A stretch of 64,000 nt of DNA from Anthonomus grandis grandis (GCF_022605725.1 NC_065550.1:4650001-4714000); one strand, 5' to 3'; shown: positions 58,001-63,928, counted from the first letter of the stretch. Numbers and translations: made by a program. The notes: generated by a model from the letters alone, not told the origin.

Positions 58001-60006
58001 AATGACAAATAATATAAAAAAGTATTACTTTTGGCCAAATTTGTATAATGATGTTAAGGCATTTGTAAAAAGATGTGGTATGTGTCAAAAACAAAAATAT
58101 TCAAATCATTATACAAAACAGCCAATGGTGATTACTACCACAGCCAGTTCTTCGTTTCAAAAAAATTATCTAGACACTGTAGGACCGCTACCTACAGATA
58201 CCAATGATTTTTCCTATATTCTTACCCTGCATTGTGAATTAACAAAATTCGTGGAAGCATATCCATTAAAAAATAAAGTTGCTGTGTCAGCTGCAAAGGT
58301 ATTTGTGGAAAATTTTATCTTAAGATATGGAATTCCGCAGGAAATTGCAACTGATAGGGGATCTGAATTCATTTCTTCTACAATGAGTGAAGTTTGCAAA
58401 AATGTAAAAATAGAACAAGTTGATTCCACCGCATACCATCACGAAAGCATAGGGTCATTGGAAAATTCACACAAGGCTTTAGGAGCATATTTAAGAATTC
58501 AGTCAGAAAACCATGTCGCAGCTTGGAGTTCATGGATTCCGTACTGGTGTTTTGCGTATAATACGGCAGTTTATACTGAAACTAAATATACTCCTTTTGA
58601 GCTTGTTTTTGGGAAAAAATGTCAGATACCAAGTAATTTAAAAAATATCGTGAAACCTATTTACAATTTTGATAGTTATCCATTTGAATTGAAATACAGG
58701 TTACAGAAAGCTCATGATGACGCAAGAAATAATATTTTACTTTCAAAAGAAAAAAGAAAAATATCTTATGATAAAAATATAAATCCCATTGAATATAAGA
58801 AAGGAGCTTTAATTCTCGTTAAAAATGAATATAATGGTAATAAAATTGCCAGTCCTTGTTTCCTGGGGCCGTATGTAGTCGTTCAGGATTAATCTCCTAA
58901 TGTAAAAATTGTAAAAAGAAAATAAAGAGATTCTAATCCATAAAAATAGAACTAAATTATATCATAAGTAAGTAATTAGTGCATAAAGGGCCCTGCGCAT
59001 AGTTAGGTAATAATTAATTAATTTACTAGTTTGGTGTATTATTAGTTAAGGTTTTGTGAAAAAAAAATGGAAAAGGGGGGTTATTTAGGTAAAAAGTTGA
59101 AATTTTCAAAATTACTGGATATTAATTGAATTATATATACAAATTTCATTTGTTTATCTTAAAGAGTAAAATAGTTACTAAGTGTTCCCTTTCTCCTGTG
59201 TCACCCGGCATAGTTAAAGAGATTACAGTATCATCATTTATCAAAATTTGTCGGATATACGTTAGTGAACCAAACACTATAAATCTGATAGATTAATTAT
59301 AAGACTAGGGAGGGACTTACTATAGTTATCAGTCTATAAACGAACACAGCTTTGGTTTGGCCAAACCGGAACGCTCTAAAGACACTCTGGGTATCGTAGG
59401 AGGGGTTCCAACTGACATTCATAAGTATTATTCTGTTGGCAGCAGTAAGATTTAATCCTAAGCCACCGACCTTAATTGACATAATAAACACCCTAAAATA
59501 GAAAGATTTGAAAAATATATTAGTACACATAGCATTAACTTACTTAATGCTAGTATTTCGTTTGTCATTGAATTTATCACACATGGAAGTTCGAAGTTCT
59601 GGAATTATAGTGCCATCCATTCTGTAATAATCCTTGTTTTTCTTAAATTTCAAGTTCTGTGCAAAAAAATGCTCCAGATTATCCATTTCCGCATAAGAAT
59701 GCGCAAAAATTAACCTAAATAAAATAAAAGTTAAGAACATAGAAAAAAAAATGAGATACTAACATACACTTTTTCATTATTTTGTATAGCCTCCTCCACG
59801 ATACTGAGGGCTACTTTCATTTTAGTTCCTAATTCCAGCTCTTTAACTCCCTCGGGACTCAGCAGATCTTTGTACCAACCGGCTCTAGAAAACACTTTTT
59901 GGTTGACGGCCTCGTCCATCATTTCATCTATGACATCTTGTTCCTTAATTTTTGATTTGTGATTTTTTTCAGCAGTAGTTAATAAGTTCGGATGGGAACA
60001 GATATA
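18822..60006 (-). CDS. XNP: XNP/ATRX chromatin-remodelling helicase, C-terminal half (nine exons; 5' part beyond right edge)
   Basis: Exons E1-E9: 60006-59768, 59714-59544, 59492-59321, 44400-44224, 44162-44024, 31133-30965, 30753-30696, 30638-30548, 19024-18822. All junctions are GT-AG, and the 1419 nt join in one frame to 472 codons plus TAA. E1-E3 hold the Snf2 helicase C-terminal lobe: WYKDLLSPEG, EKVLIFAHSYAEMDNL, DYYRMDGT, VGGLGLNLTAANRI (motif V) and VFRAFRFGQTK (motif VI). E4-E5 carry the ATRX-specific stretch EEKIYQRGVTK, VVDKHQITRHYN, WHEHQDLLANRPEEEL. E6-E8 are Gln/Pro-rich, then charged. E9 is an acidic tail ending DSDSE. In animals ATRX remodels heterochromatin and aids H3.3 deposition. 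The conserved motifs are intact, so the gene looks functional. Introns are 51-211 bp except three of 11.5, 12.9 and 14.9 kb filled with transposons. E6-E9 were assigned by phase and continuity. Confidence 0.9.
19320..22213 (+). mobile_element. hAT element with exact 8-bp target duplication
   Basis: TAGAATAC at 19312-19319 is repeated exactly at 22214-22221. The ends are inverted: tagtgttttaa at 19320 and ttaaaacacta ending at 22213. Further inward, A/T-rich tracts contain ccggttttttt-type motifs on both sides. Length is 2894 bp. It lies in the last large XNP intron. Confidence 0.92.
20042..21999 (+). pseudogene. hAT transposase (DUF659-type), broken
   Basis: An acidic N-terminal piece at 20042-20233 is followed by 20258-20866 with LTLISDGWTNIRRDG and LLIVTDNASNM, the DUF659/RNase H-like start of this hAT branch. 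20863-21735 gives MPNPTRFGGDEVLYSSL and the C-terminal dimerisation block WWKGLCANQLLQPIATRLL then SSAASERNRSTYQLIHSKK. A frameshift near 21720 separates the last part (KRVEKLVAVRSNLYLF) and an acidic tail. The region between NASNM and RIPRLSDL is shorter than usual, suggesting a deletion near 20860. No BED finger is visible. Confidence 0.85.
24209..25563 (+). pseudogene. pogo transposase: psq helix-turn-helix and DDE domain, one frameshift
   Basis: ATG at 24209. The N-terminal half has a psq-type DNA-binding domain (KKSARTHDVPQTTLERYV) and a CENP-B-like second helix-turn-helix. The catalytic part has CDETGL (Asp at 24737-24739), LILDGHYSHTKN (Asp at 25084-25086) and THWMQPLDVAFM (Asp at 25195-25197). 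A single frameshift near 24806 moves from the first frame, which ends at 24844, to the one running to 25563. All three acids are present, so only the shift and the displaced C-terminus disable it. In pogo elements this enzyme cuts and inserts at TA. Confidence 0.9.
25564..27320. other. Unidentified insert separating the pogo transposase from its C-terminal finger
   Basis: About 1.7 kb with no recognised protein. The middle (26000-26340) is GC-richer with CAGCAG runs. The end has a taaataaatta poly(A)-like tract near 27260. No inverted termini were found. It may be a retrotransposed sequence, but this is not shown. Confidence 0.4.
27400..27960 (+). pseudogene. pogo transposase C-terminal region with PHD-like zinc finger
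   Basis: The frame at 27423-27665 includes TRSGKAAVITSTLYKEELES, a segment I recognise from the C-terminal region of insect pogo transposases. After a stop at 27663-27665 the next frame is acidic and then reads CMFCESPFSEDVRGEEWVKC with CQGCFK, a PHD/treble-clef-like Cys pattern. A TAG at 27873-27875 sits where the finger usually has Trp. It belongs with the gene at 24209. Confidence 0.7.
28650..29785 (+). mobile_element. Tc1-like element, 3' end lost
   Basis: The left end lies near cagtggcgtacatttttttg (28652), followed by ccacaaaaattatcgcatca, a typical Tc1 terminus. Coding stops abruptly at WPARSPD (29779), where a different sequence (RTE scrap) begins. No right TIR is present. Confidence 0.65.
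28936..29781 (+). pseudogene. Tc1-like transposase, nonsense, frameshift and 3' truncation
   Basis: ATG at 28936. Paired-type DNA-binding domain: RYVARIMGVQQSTISRVVNH, then the linker GQGRRRVTSAVDDRYL. After a shift near 29215 the reading continues through LFTD, where a TAA (29416-29418) replaces the residue after the first catalytic Asp. The same frame runs on with SRFCLYSSDRR and FIMVWGGI. A second shift near 29590 leads to MHDNARPHAARVV, with the second Asp. The frame ends at SPD, just before the third acid. Confidence 0.85.
29846..30170 (+). pseudogene. RTE-type LINE endonuclease fragment
   Basis: One frame with in-frame stops reads KRIKRICTWDMNTMV, then TGKIENTLLEMRRLSIKII, later GLIIKKDVARHFSNF and MNERVML. 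This is the start of the APE-type endonuclease of RTE-clade LINEs (RI-TWNVRT, GK-EN---EM-RL-ID). Only about 110 residues remain. At least five stops. It abuts the truncated Tc1. Confidence 0.65.
30548..30638 (-). CDS. XNP: XNP exon E8
   Basis: Acceptor gggtattttag, donor gtaaga. Reads KSKKLAFKTESDDLDALVPY and on to LTMLVP. Charged, no known domain. Confidence 0.75.
30696..30753 (-). CDS. XNP: XNP exon E7
   Basis: A 58-nt microexon between ttttcag and gtaagt. It completes the Arg codon begun in E6 and reads NPRRNQQATIDELYLKAQE. Confidence 0.75.
30965..31133 (-). CDS. XNP: XNP exon E6 (Gln/Pro-rich)
   Basis: Acceptor ttcctag, donor gtaagt. 169 nt. The reading is rich in Gln, Pro, Tyr and Asn (PSHQHGHQIQNNMGHMGQ, YIPQQPNPYMSQAPNQP). 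A similar low-complexity tail follows the helicase domain in ATRX proteins. Confidence 0.75.
31353..32418 (+). mobile_element. Mariner E, small and internally deleted
   Basis: Inverted ends: gaatcctaagccaccattat (from 31355) and ataacggtggcttaggattt (to 32416), each next to TA (31351-31352, 32419-32420). About 1.07 kb. Lies in the 12.9-kb XNP intron. Confidence 0.8.
31505..32366 (+). pseudogene. Mariner E transposase, second catalytic motif deleted
   Basis: The helix-turn-helix part is visible across frames (YPNRRQPNHKLFRRIYTRL near 31610-31665), then EEEVLARISENPYLSTRWLN. The first Asp lies in LLFTDEATF near 31980-32005. Further on, MWFMNEHFRHRWIG joins two parts that normally flank DGAPPHFA, so the second catalytic Asp is gone. 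The third motif SPDLNPPDF is present near 32250-32275. Confidence 0.75.
32421..33040. other. Intronic spacer with terminus-like palindrome
   Basis: acagggtgtaactaacgccctgt near 32581-32603 looks like two mariner-type ends back to back. Otherwise AT-rich, nothing coding. Confidence 0.4.
34130..35600 (-). pseudogene. P-element (THAP9-like) transposase, truncated and frameshifted
   Basis: At 35600-35405 the minus strand encodes a THAP zinc finger: CCVPGCNGNYKNGPKVHVFG, then after a one-base shift KWVKAIHRDDFEP and KVCEAHF (C2CH pattern). 35176-34718 is the linker/helical region (PHPQTIMGICNKY). 34714-34430 starts the RNase H-like domain, LLFDEIHIDPYMDYKGGNI, with a probable catalytic Asp. Shifted frames at 34420-34190 give RPLFYLFDTVHLLKCVFNNW, a strongly conserved P-transposase block with the next Asp. 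The remaining C-terminal part is missing. It sits between the hAT left end and hAT coding remnant. Confidence 0.8.
36680..37340 (+). pseudogene. hAT transposase C-terminal part (ZMYM1-like branch)
   Basis: Open from 36680 to a TAG at 37338-37340. Reads VCDTVVTQAKDRFSYRGHLQ, LRTELEVIYSRPDF, and the dimerisation block TNPMITAEAERNFSTLKRIK then NERLNALTMMSINRNL. The finger and most of the catalytic domain are absent. The preceding segment (SIAKIRNNTDNIKAN) joins directly, so a large internal deletion is inferred. Confidence 0.8.
37755..40492 (+). mobile_element. DNA transposon of uncertain superfamily (Sola-like?), AATT target duplication
   Basis: The ends are inverted: gaatcggtgagttcgaaaac at 37755 and its partner ending at 40492 (gttttcgaacttaccgattc). 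Both are bounded by AATT (37751-37754, 40493-40496), so the target was cAATTg inside mariner C. Copies of aaaaccgtacaagtcc and variants recur at about 37768, 37852, 37911-37938 (both orientations) and 40275, an evident subterminal array. A nearly full-length spliced transposase gene lies inside. Length 2738 bp. A 4-bp duplication fits Sola elements among others. The assignment is a guess. Confidence 0.85.
38051..40166 (+). pseudogene. Putative DDE transposase of the AATT element, lightly broken
   Basis: ATG at 38051 (MSSSDNEEVSKTSRPAEKGK). An in-frame stop follows near 38141, then a GT-AG intron 38226-38555. The protein continues with CIKKCMEQFTEEERKSVL. 38836-39285 holds FNLKFGRSQVDVCSECERHG, a Cys-pair motif. 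39292-39636 reads LAFDYMQNMPLPHIPV (Asp), FYTYHEGQGQKEPNEV and LHLFSDGFAGQNRNQTMV (Asp). After a shift comes VRGHSFLPC, then HDRIYTPEEY (Glu), and a C-terminal end at about 40166. This D-D-E order is shared by a large insect family of TE proteins. Four or so stops or shifts disable it. Catalytic assignments are inferred. Confidence 0.7.
40647..40870 (+). repeat. Errantivirus 5' LTR
   Basis: 224 bp, starts acatatcctcaaaccacaat and ends ctgaattta. Contains caataaatg as the poly(A) region. Confidence 0.85.
40873..40889 (+). promoter_or_regulatory. Primer-binding site of the errantivirus
   Basis: TGGCGCTGCGAACAGGA begins two bases after the LTR. The tRNA was not identified. Confidence 0.65.
41183..42805 (+). 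pseudogene. env: Errantivirus envelope gene, one premature stop
   Basis: The family encodes a class I-like membrane fusion protein related to baculovirus F. The ATG at 41183 begins a hydrophobic signal peptide; the same frame is open upstream to 41087. A basic cleavage motif RKKR is encoded at 41555-41566, followed directly by a fusion-peptide-like GLINYLGSGI and an ITGNLDNND segment characteristic of errantiviruses. A coiled-coil-like Asn-rich stretch follows. The frame is broken by a TAG at 41996-41998, then stays open in the same frame to 42805. The second half has many Cys, a transmembrane segment encoded at about 42631-42693, and a short basic tail whose last codons run into the 3' LTR. 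The stop should prevent a membrane-anchored product. Confidence 0.88.
42783..43018 (+). repeat. Errantivirus 3' LTR
   Basis: 236 bp, same as the 5' copy apart from four base changes, an extra aaat near 42875 and an 8-bp duplication at 42961-42975. Confidence 0.85.
44024..44162 (-). CDS. XNP: XNP exon E5
   Basis: Acceptor aaatgtag, donor gtaagt. Reads VLANLVLKHQFVYKWHEHQD, RPEEELDEQEKNAAWEEYNQ, the ATRX YHEHDSLL/EEELTEEERxAAW equivalent. Confidence 0.9.
44224..44400 (-). CDS. XNP: XNP exon E4
   Basis: Acceptor attttatag, donor gtaaaa. 59 codons reading DTVEEKIYQRGVTKLAVAHR, HQITRHYNAADIQEFYAARP. Follows the helicase lobe in ATRX proteins. Confidence 0.92.
44699..48179 (+). pseudogene. BED-finger hAT transposase, split by a LINE
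   Basis: ATG at 44699. A BED zinc finger, SLVWKHFLKFEDGFTAKCKL then LHNHLQT-stop-HN, has a TAG at about 44862. The frames continue with KKIQITEYFQ, RFTITFDEWSSLRNRRYLNL, LERDIVAATTDGAAVMKKV and CYAHGLQLAVCDVLY, the hAT catalytic region. A 55-bp GT-AG intron lies at 45769-45823, joining PSYR to TLIQKVRQIVKYF. CKTRWSSLAAMISRF follows. After the LINE come ERALERVKLAVSVLCREDAI, RSRIKERRSSLTSMLLYL and the dimerisation block KSVEAEHAFSAAGYICNKLR. Several shifts. Otherwise well preserved. Confidence 0.88.
46150..47345 (-). pseudogene. 5'-truncated LINE RT (jockey/CR1 group) inside the hAT
   Basis: The minus strand begins abruptly at about 47345 with FCDLSKAFDCVSH, then VDCGVPQGSVLGPLLFLVYI and FADGTTVLWS. 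The RT signature Ala-Asp-Asp is thus FADG: the second Asp is lost. A shift near 46950 leads to FLGLVIDKDLKFSDHI and the C-terminal part ending AFYSIQDFFKADDVV. Wording is close to the LINE at 1-2694 (HLRYALPFWG against HIRYGLPFWG), so the two are related families. The 3' UTR is AT-rich down to about 46150. The 5' truncation is typical. Confidence 0.88.
48451..48795 (+). pseudogene. Mariner D transposase remnant
   Basis: The N-terminus MVDKTERIRMVFIYGSA is followed, after a deletion of most of the DNA-binding domain, by FHPCKMQILQELCEDDPHQR. Then in shifted frames come TDECTFFLNGSVNKRNCRYW with the first catalytic Asp, and QYPEKINV. Nothing of the second or third motif remains. Closest in wording to mariner A. 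Confidence 0.75.
48831..49960. other. Intronic interval, no gene recognised
   Basis: AT-rich. A frame at 49431-49676 lacks any conserved motif. Confidence 0.45.
50490..52183 (-). pseudogene. Integrase-like transposase (KRBA2/Ginger type), core deleted
   Basis: 52183-51818 on the minus strand is the N-terminal part with an integrase zinc-binding end, VFPIVHQAHISTGHKRHKGM. After the MITE, 51537-51310 reads RIVHGKPRHSQSQGSVERCN, the integrase segment with its Glu, then TKHWADGLCFVQSKK. The roughly 100 residues between, which should hold both catalytic Asp residues, are missing. Shifted frames follow: 51275-50826, acidic with a Cys/His cluster CTVCQK...C, and 50765-50490 with VGDNVLVRIPDVDRGRLAPR and NVMAVVQSIDDGFYKLATKS. 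This is the usual C-terminus of KRBA2-like insect proteins. Inactive. Confidence 0.75.
51559..51813. mobile_element. 255-bp MITE at TTAA (piggyBac-like)
   Basis: TTAA at 51555-51558 and 51814-51817. Termini tattgtaca...tgtaca with longer inverted arms containing gtaccgccc and ccattggctagacaagccgt. No coding capacity. TTAA is the piggyBac target, so a non-autonomous piggyBac relative is likely. Confidence 0.8.
52757..52774 (+). promoter_or_regulatory. Primer-binding site of the gypsy element
   Basis: TGGCGATCCTGCCAGGAT follows an LTR-end-like ACA. Its TGGCGA start and spacing resemble mdg1/412-type sites said to use an Arg tRNA. Confidence 0.6.
52857..53114 (+). CDS. Small membrane protein ORF between primer site and gag, family unknown
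   Basis: 85 codons, ATG preceded by a purine-rich run. The N-terminus MGNAKSKEE fits an N-myristoylation signal. Residues 31-53 form one hydrophobic segment, SECLLVILVATVALVALYVL, followed by the basic patch KRCRRG. The C-terminal third is highly charged and ends RSRAELDEEEQV. It is intact while gag and pol are broken. I do not recognise a homologue. The position suggests an accessory or pre-gag ORF. A myristoyl anchor plus one membrane span would place it at membranes. Confidence 0.6.
   Translation: MGNAKSKEEIVINQASNGDARSEISKTGFSLSECLLVILVATVALVALYVLVKRCRRGLKETIRREIHKNELRRSRAELDEEEQV
53417..54300 (+). pseudogene. gag: gypsy gag, frameshifted
   Basis: 53417-53704 encodes a basic, helical N-terminal piece (MGDNLKDILNSLKDIRAYLV). 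After a stop and shift, 53717-54082 reads SSVEALIRDIRTHLLTKKSD, DFGKELEDIFVNLT and TAVKQFTNGLRNQKHI, the capsid-like region of Ty3/gypsy gags of this group. A further shift leads to FLKDAIRAAQDEEISFQNHN, then Asn-rich sequence. The nucleocapsid Cys-knuckles are not present before the inserted unit begins. Confidence 0.7.
54313..55912. mobile_element. Unclassified insert between gag and pol with repeated CATTCGACAYAAT termini
   Basis: Left: three imperfect 16-bp tandem units, cattcgacacaatcgt, cattcgacataatgga and cattcgccacaatac, at 54313-54359. Right: the same motif inverted, gtgtcgaatgtccattgtgt, at 55891-55910. gag text ends at the left units and pol text resumes at about 55975. The interior has no coding sequence. 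A CAACCCAACC-type low-complexity tract lies at about 55515-55565. Nature unknown. Confidence 0.5.
55975..58892 (+). pseudogene. pol: gypsy pol: reverse transcriptase, RNase H, integrase; several breaks
   Basis: 56050-56247 is the pre-RT segment (LLPRCERIQYIETG). 56315-57004 is RT: KPYKLPQSQKEEI, RLVLDYRFLNRNL, LYFSHLDLSQGYYQ and YIDD at 56938-56949. The thumb/connection is shortened to GISPDPGKIKALN then KWTDECNSAFEILKKAM. RNase H at 57124-57798: ILQTDASQFAIGAVLS, TIHKELLAIYWAVKHF, VTDHKPL. Integrase at 57924-58892: zinc-binding HLLPTSGHAGINR...CGMCQ, then core Asp in NYLDTVGPL, ATDRGSEF, and Glu in ESIGSLENS. Protease is missing. Stops near 57045, 57796 and 57843. Confidence 0.9.
59061..59080 (+). 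promoter_or_regulatory. Polypurine tract of the gypsy element
   Basis: aaaaaaatggaaaagggggg lies after pol and before the presumed 3' LTR. It would prime plus-strand synthesis. Confidence 0.6.
59321..59492 (-). CDS. XNP: XNP exon E3 (helicase motifs V and VI)
   Basis: Acceptor ctattttag, donor gtaagt. Encodes VFIMSIKVGGLGLNLTAANR, SWNPSYDTQSVFRAFRFGQT. The Arg and Gln-Thr of motif VI match ATRX. Confidence 0.95.
59544..59714 (-). CDS. XNP: XNP exon E2
   Basis: Acceptor tttatttag, donor gtaagt. Encodes LIFAHSYAEMDNLEHFFAQN, DYYRMDGTIIPELRT. Flanked by introns of 53 and 51 bp. Confidence 0.95.
59768..60006 (-). CDS. XNP: XNP exon E1 of this window
   Basis: Acceptor tttttttag, donor gtatgt. 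Encodes YICSHPNLLTTAEKNHKSKI, SRAGWYKDLLSPEGVKEL. The acidic linker found here in vertebrate ATRX is short. Upstream exons are not in the next 4 kb. Confidence 0.93.
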
Positions 60007-62550
60007 CTAAAAAAAATCGATTTGCCAATATCAATCAATATAACTTCTAGAATCTGTTTTTTTGGTATCGATTACACTGGTCAACAAAGTTTATGCCACA
60101 CGGACTTTAATGGGTAATTTTATTTACGCCACCTATTCAAACTACAAAACCGGATTTAATTTGTTTCAGTCGCATATTTTAACGATAAACAGTTGCTAAA
60201 AATGAAGATAAGGAAATTGTTTACGATAATAATTTAAAATGAATTTCTTTAAAAAATAAATTTAAAACCAATTTGAGCGTTCATGATATAAATACCAGAA
60301 ATAAATTTAAATATATTATTCCTCGACATAATACAAGAACATACAAGAAGTCTTTTACTTATAATGCGATTAAAACATGTCTTTTGCCAAACAATGATTT
60401 ACTACTTCATAATTTACCTAAAACCGATTCCAAACGGTCTATCGTTAATTACCGTTCCTAAATGGTATTAACCAAACACGTCCAAGCGGTTATAGTTATA
60501 ACCGTGTTGAGATACGTGACGACACCAATTAGCCCTTTATACGTCATCAATTTGGAACAGTAATTACCCACGTCCGGAGCTGTTTTCTAAACGTCAAATG
60601 TCAAAGATGTTGAAATAAGTGCGGGAAAAATTAAAACAAACAACAAATTATTTCCTTCTTAAAGATGACAGAAAATTTATTATGGCTAATAAGTTTTCTT
60701 TTTTGATATTTATGTTTAAGAACTAATTACATATAACATTACTGGCGTCTGGGGTATTATTTACAATTAAACAAAATGATGACAGAGACAGCTGACAAAT
60801 TACGAAGTCTAAGTCAGGATTTAGGTTATATTTGTTTAGAGAACAGTGAAGCTCCTATTTTTTAACTCACTAGTATCGTGTGCTCCAGAGGTAGCATGAT
60901 GGTTGTATACGATTGCATACAAGGGTATTTGTTTGTGTACAGTATTGTTTTGGTGCAGGTTGTGAGTTTTATATCTCCCCCCGTGTTGGGTATAAGGAAG
61001 GGTATAAGTACTTTTTTGGTGGGAACAATTATTTCTTTATAATATTTCATCTTTATATTATTATATTATTTTTCTTATTATTATTATGTATGATTACCGA
61101 AATTTATTTATTATTTATTAGGGTTAAGTTTGAGTATCCTTAGGCTAGACTAGACGCCTTTTTTTTCAACTATACGATTCGATTATTATTATTATTATTA
61201 CTTTTCGTGCATCTGCGAAAATGTCCAGAAGGTGTGTTAATGAGCCTAACACATTTTTCTAAATTTGCGGAGAAATAACTTTTAAAAAACAAAAGAGAAA
61301 TTTTGTAGCGTTTTATTTTTTAGACTAGTTTTTCTAAATTTATTTATTTTTTATTTTCACATTTAAATTCTTTACAGCCCTACTATCATGTCAATATACA
61401 AACTCTCACCCTAACCCAGTTTTGCGTCGGTTCCACTTGATAAAAATCGATACAAAGGTTCGACATGATTTGACGTTTTAGCGTTGTGATATACTTGTTA
61501 CCACGAACTTAATAAATATACCTGGACTGCTAATTCATATGGCCATCATACCCAAAAATGATCGCTGCCTGATGGCCGCCATTTTTATAGTTGTGTCCTT
61601 TTGATGTTGATCACTCTGAACATTTTTAGTGTTACCAACAAAAAATATATTAATTAACGGTAATGAAGTTGACGACGCTGACATTTGACATGTGAGTATA
61701 GCGGATTGTCTAGTTCTTGGCGACCCGCTTCGGTATATCTTCTGCATCGGTCGATATAGCTTACTTTATTTAATACATGGATAATATATAAGCATGCCTA
61801 TTAAAACGTATTTGGTTCACTGTTTCTTAAAACCGAATTATTGTGAATTGTCTGTCGTGTTGTTTATCATACAATAATATATATAATTGCTTATTTTTAC
61901 TATATAAACCCTTGCTAATTGCAAACCCTCACGAAATCATCTATATTTTGATTTTTATAGATGGTTGTACATACCTATTAATGTGGAAACATTGTACATA
62001 GATGTAAAAGTCGTAAATTAAAATTAGACAGAAAATAAAAGTGTTTTTAACTAAATTGGCGAAGTAAACACTAGCAGAAATTTAAATGAAGATAATTATT
62101 TTCATAGTATAAGGATTTATAAGATTCAAGTCTTAGAACATTGAATACACTAGAATAAATATTGGCTGCTTTAGATTGAGTGCAACATTTACACAGGGGG
62201 CAGAGGTGTTGGCAGCATGTTGATTAGTATTTTGTTGACCAGTATTTCAAGTTGACTTAATTTTAAGTTCATGCTTGTTAATGTTACTGATTCTTGTCAC
62301 GATCACGGACTGTAGCCACTATTTGTCATAGACACATGTCTTGTCACTTAAAATAATCTAGTCAAACTGAAATTCAAGGAGATTTAAATGATGTTACTTT
62401 CGGTTCATGTAGTCCATGCTTCTAATATAAAAGAAACTTTATGAAAATATGGAGGTATTACTCGAAAAGATACAGTATAACGCATATTGTTTTAAAATCT
62501 GAGGAGATTTAAAAGTTATTGCTTTACTACTTGGTCTGTAATTAGGGCTT
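60007..62550. other. Probable XNP intron; no certain gene
   Basis: No helicase exon was found on the minus strand. A TTA microsatellite lies at about 61180-61200. Short plus-strand frames, for example MMTETADKLRSLSQDLGYIC at 60777-60863, have no known relative. Confidence 0.45.
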
Positions 62551-62559
62551 ACTAAATTC

Positions 62560-63220
62560 TGCTGCTTTTAATGCCAATGGGACAATCGAGAAAAAAAATC
62601 ATTATAATAAAAGTATGGCGTGCACGTACATCCTTAGTACGAGGACAGAAAAGTGTGAAGCATTTAACGCTTGTGAAGTGTTCTGATGTGTTTCTTCCGC
62701 CACTACACATTAAATTAGTTGGATCGCGATGGAAATGGTTTTTTATATTTTTAAAGAAAAATTTCCCAGAATAAGTGATGCTAAAATCAAAGAAGGTATT
62801 TTTGTGGGACCTCAAATCAGAGAATTAATAGAACATCCTAAATTTCAAGAAAAATTAAACGTTTTGGAAAAAAACAGCTAATTGCAGGCTTTGTTTTAAA
62901 AATGTTGGTGCAAATTTTTTGCAAAATCATAGAAAACAACTATAAAGATATATAACTATGATTAACAAGCTTTTACTGGCCTACAAAGATTTGGCTTGGA
63001 ATATGTCACTTAAAATCCATTGCCTGGATTCCTATCTTTTTTTTTTGTGAAAATCTGAGGGGTGTAAGCAATAAATACGGGGAAAGGTTCCATCAGGATA
63101 TTTCAAAGATGGAAAAACGCTCCCAGGGTAGGTGGAACTCACGGATGTTGGCGGACTACTCTTGGACAATTAAGAGGGAACAATCAGAACCTAAATATTC
63201 TAGAAAATCTTGGATTTAAA
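62560..63220 (+). pseudogene. Arthropod TE-associated protein, uncharacterised family, decayed
   Basis: Successive frames read FLPPLHIKL, ISDAKIKEGIFVGPQIRELI, FQEKLNVLEKNS, then GERFHQDISKMEKRSQGRWN and MLADYSWTIKREQSE. I recognise the order LPPLHIKLG, EGIFVGP-I, GERFHQDI--MEKRYQGRWN, DYCW--KRE from a multicopy family of uncharacterised arthropod proteins that behave like transposon genes. Its enzymatic class is unknown to me. At least six stops or shifts between 62700 and 63220. No termini identified. Confidence 0.55.
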
Positions 63221-63459
63221 CCTTGTAAGTTGAACTATTATTTGTGTTTCTTGAGAATAATCAATTTTCTTCTTTAAAATTATTATTTTATTTAAAATTA
63301 TTTATTTATATTTTATTAGCAAATAAAATCAATGGAAAAAACGTATGGAAAGATGTGTGGCGAGGGGAAGGGAGTATATTGAAGGGGAGCATTCGAATGT
63401 ATAATAATTTTTATAATAAAACCCTTTTTCGTAACCAGTCTCGTTATAGCCAGACCTCG

Positions 63460-63928
63460 TATTACATTATAATATGGTTGGCTTAGGACTATTTTTATAG
63501 GTATCGCTGGTAATATATCGGTAACATTAATATTGTTTAGTTTCCATTTCTTTATTAGATTTAAAATGTATAATCTATATAAATCCATATTTCTTTAATA
63601 TGCAGTATTAACCAGCTTTGTACATAGTTTGGTGAATCATGCCTTGGCGCTGCGCCGCTAGATGGCTAATATTTATTTTACCGTGCCGTATGACAGTCCA
63701 CATGCCGCCATGATGAGAAGAGCTGTTGTGTCTTGAGAAATTAAACAAACGTGTTTTTGGAGATTCCCAAGTTTTTTTGAGTCTGAGTATTCTAAACAAA
63801 TATAGTGTCAAAGCTTCGGCTAATACTGTTGCTGTTCATATTTTTATTAATTTAATTTAAGGCCCTTTTAGTGTAAATAAAAGTTTTTTAAAAGACAACT
63901 GTCTGTTCTGTCGATATCTGAATTTAAC
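63460..63928 (+). repeat. LTR related to the errantivirus LTR, with extra internal block
   Basis: 63480-63540 (ggcttaggactatttttata, then atatatcggtaacattaata) and 63808-63928 (tgtcaaagcttcggctaata, aaggcccttttagtgtaaat, gtcgatatctgaatttaac) match the 40647 LTR in order with about 15% differences. Between them, 63541-63807 is unrelated to that LTR. Either an insertion or a longer subfamily U3. Sequence after 63928 lacks a good primer site (aactagcgta). Confidence 0.65.

Larger units (their letters stand above)
52590..59200 (+). mobile_element. Ty3/gypsy element (mdg1/412-like), internally damaged
   Basis: A primer-binding site at 52757, a small ORF, gag, pol and a polypurine tract at 59061-59080 are in the correct order. 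The LTRs are incompletely defined. About 165 bp before the primer site may be the 5' LTR end, and sequence after 59080 the 3' LTR start, but I found no long match between them. Protease and nucleocapsid are replaced by an inserted unit at about 54313-55912. It occupies the 14.9-kb XNP intron. Confidence 0.8.

Noticed and set aside
60777..60863. 29-codon frame MMTETADK... as a first coding exon
   Set aside because: No convincing splice donor and no recognised homologue. Too short to claim.
61535..61747. Minus-strand 70-codon frame near a gatggcggcc-like motif, possible promoter/first exon
   Set aside because: Only a YY1-like motif and generic composition. No supporting splice site or homology.
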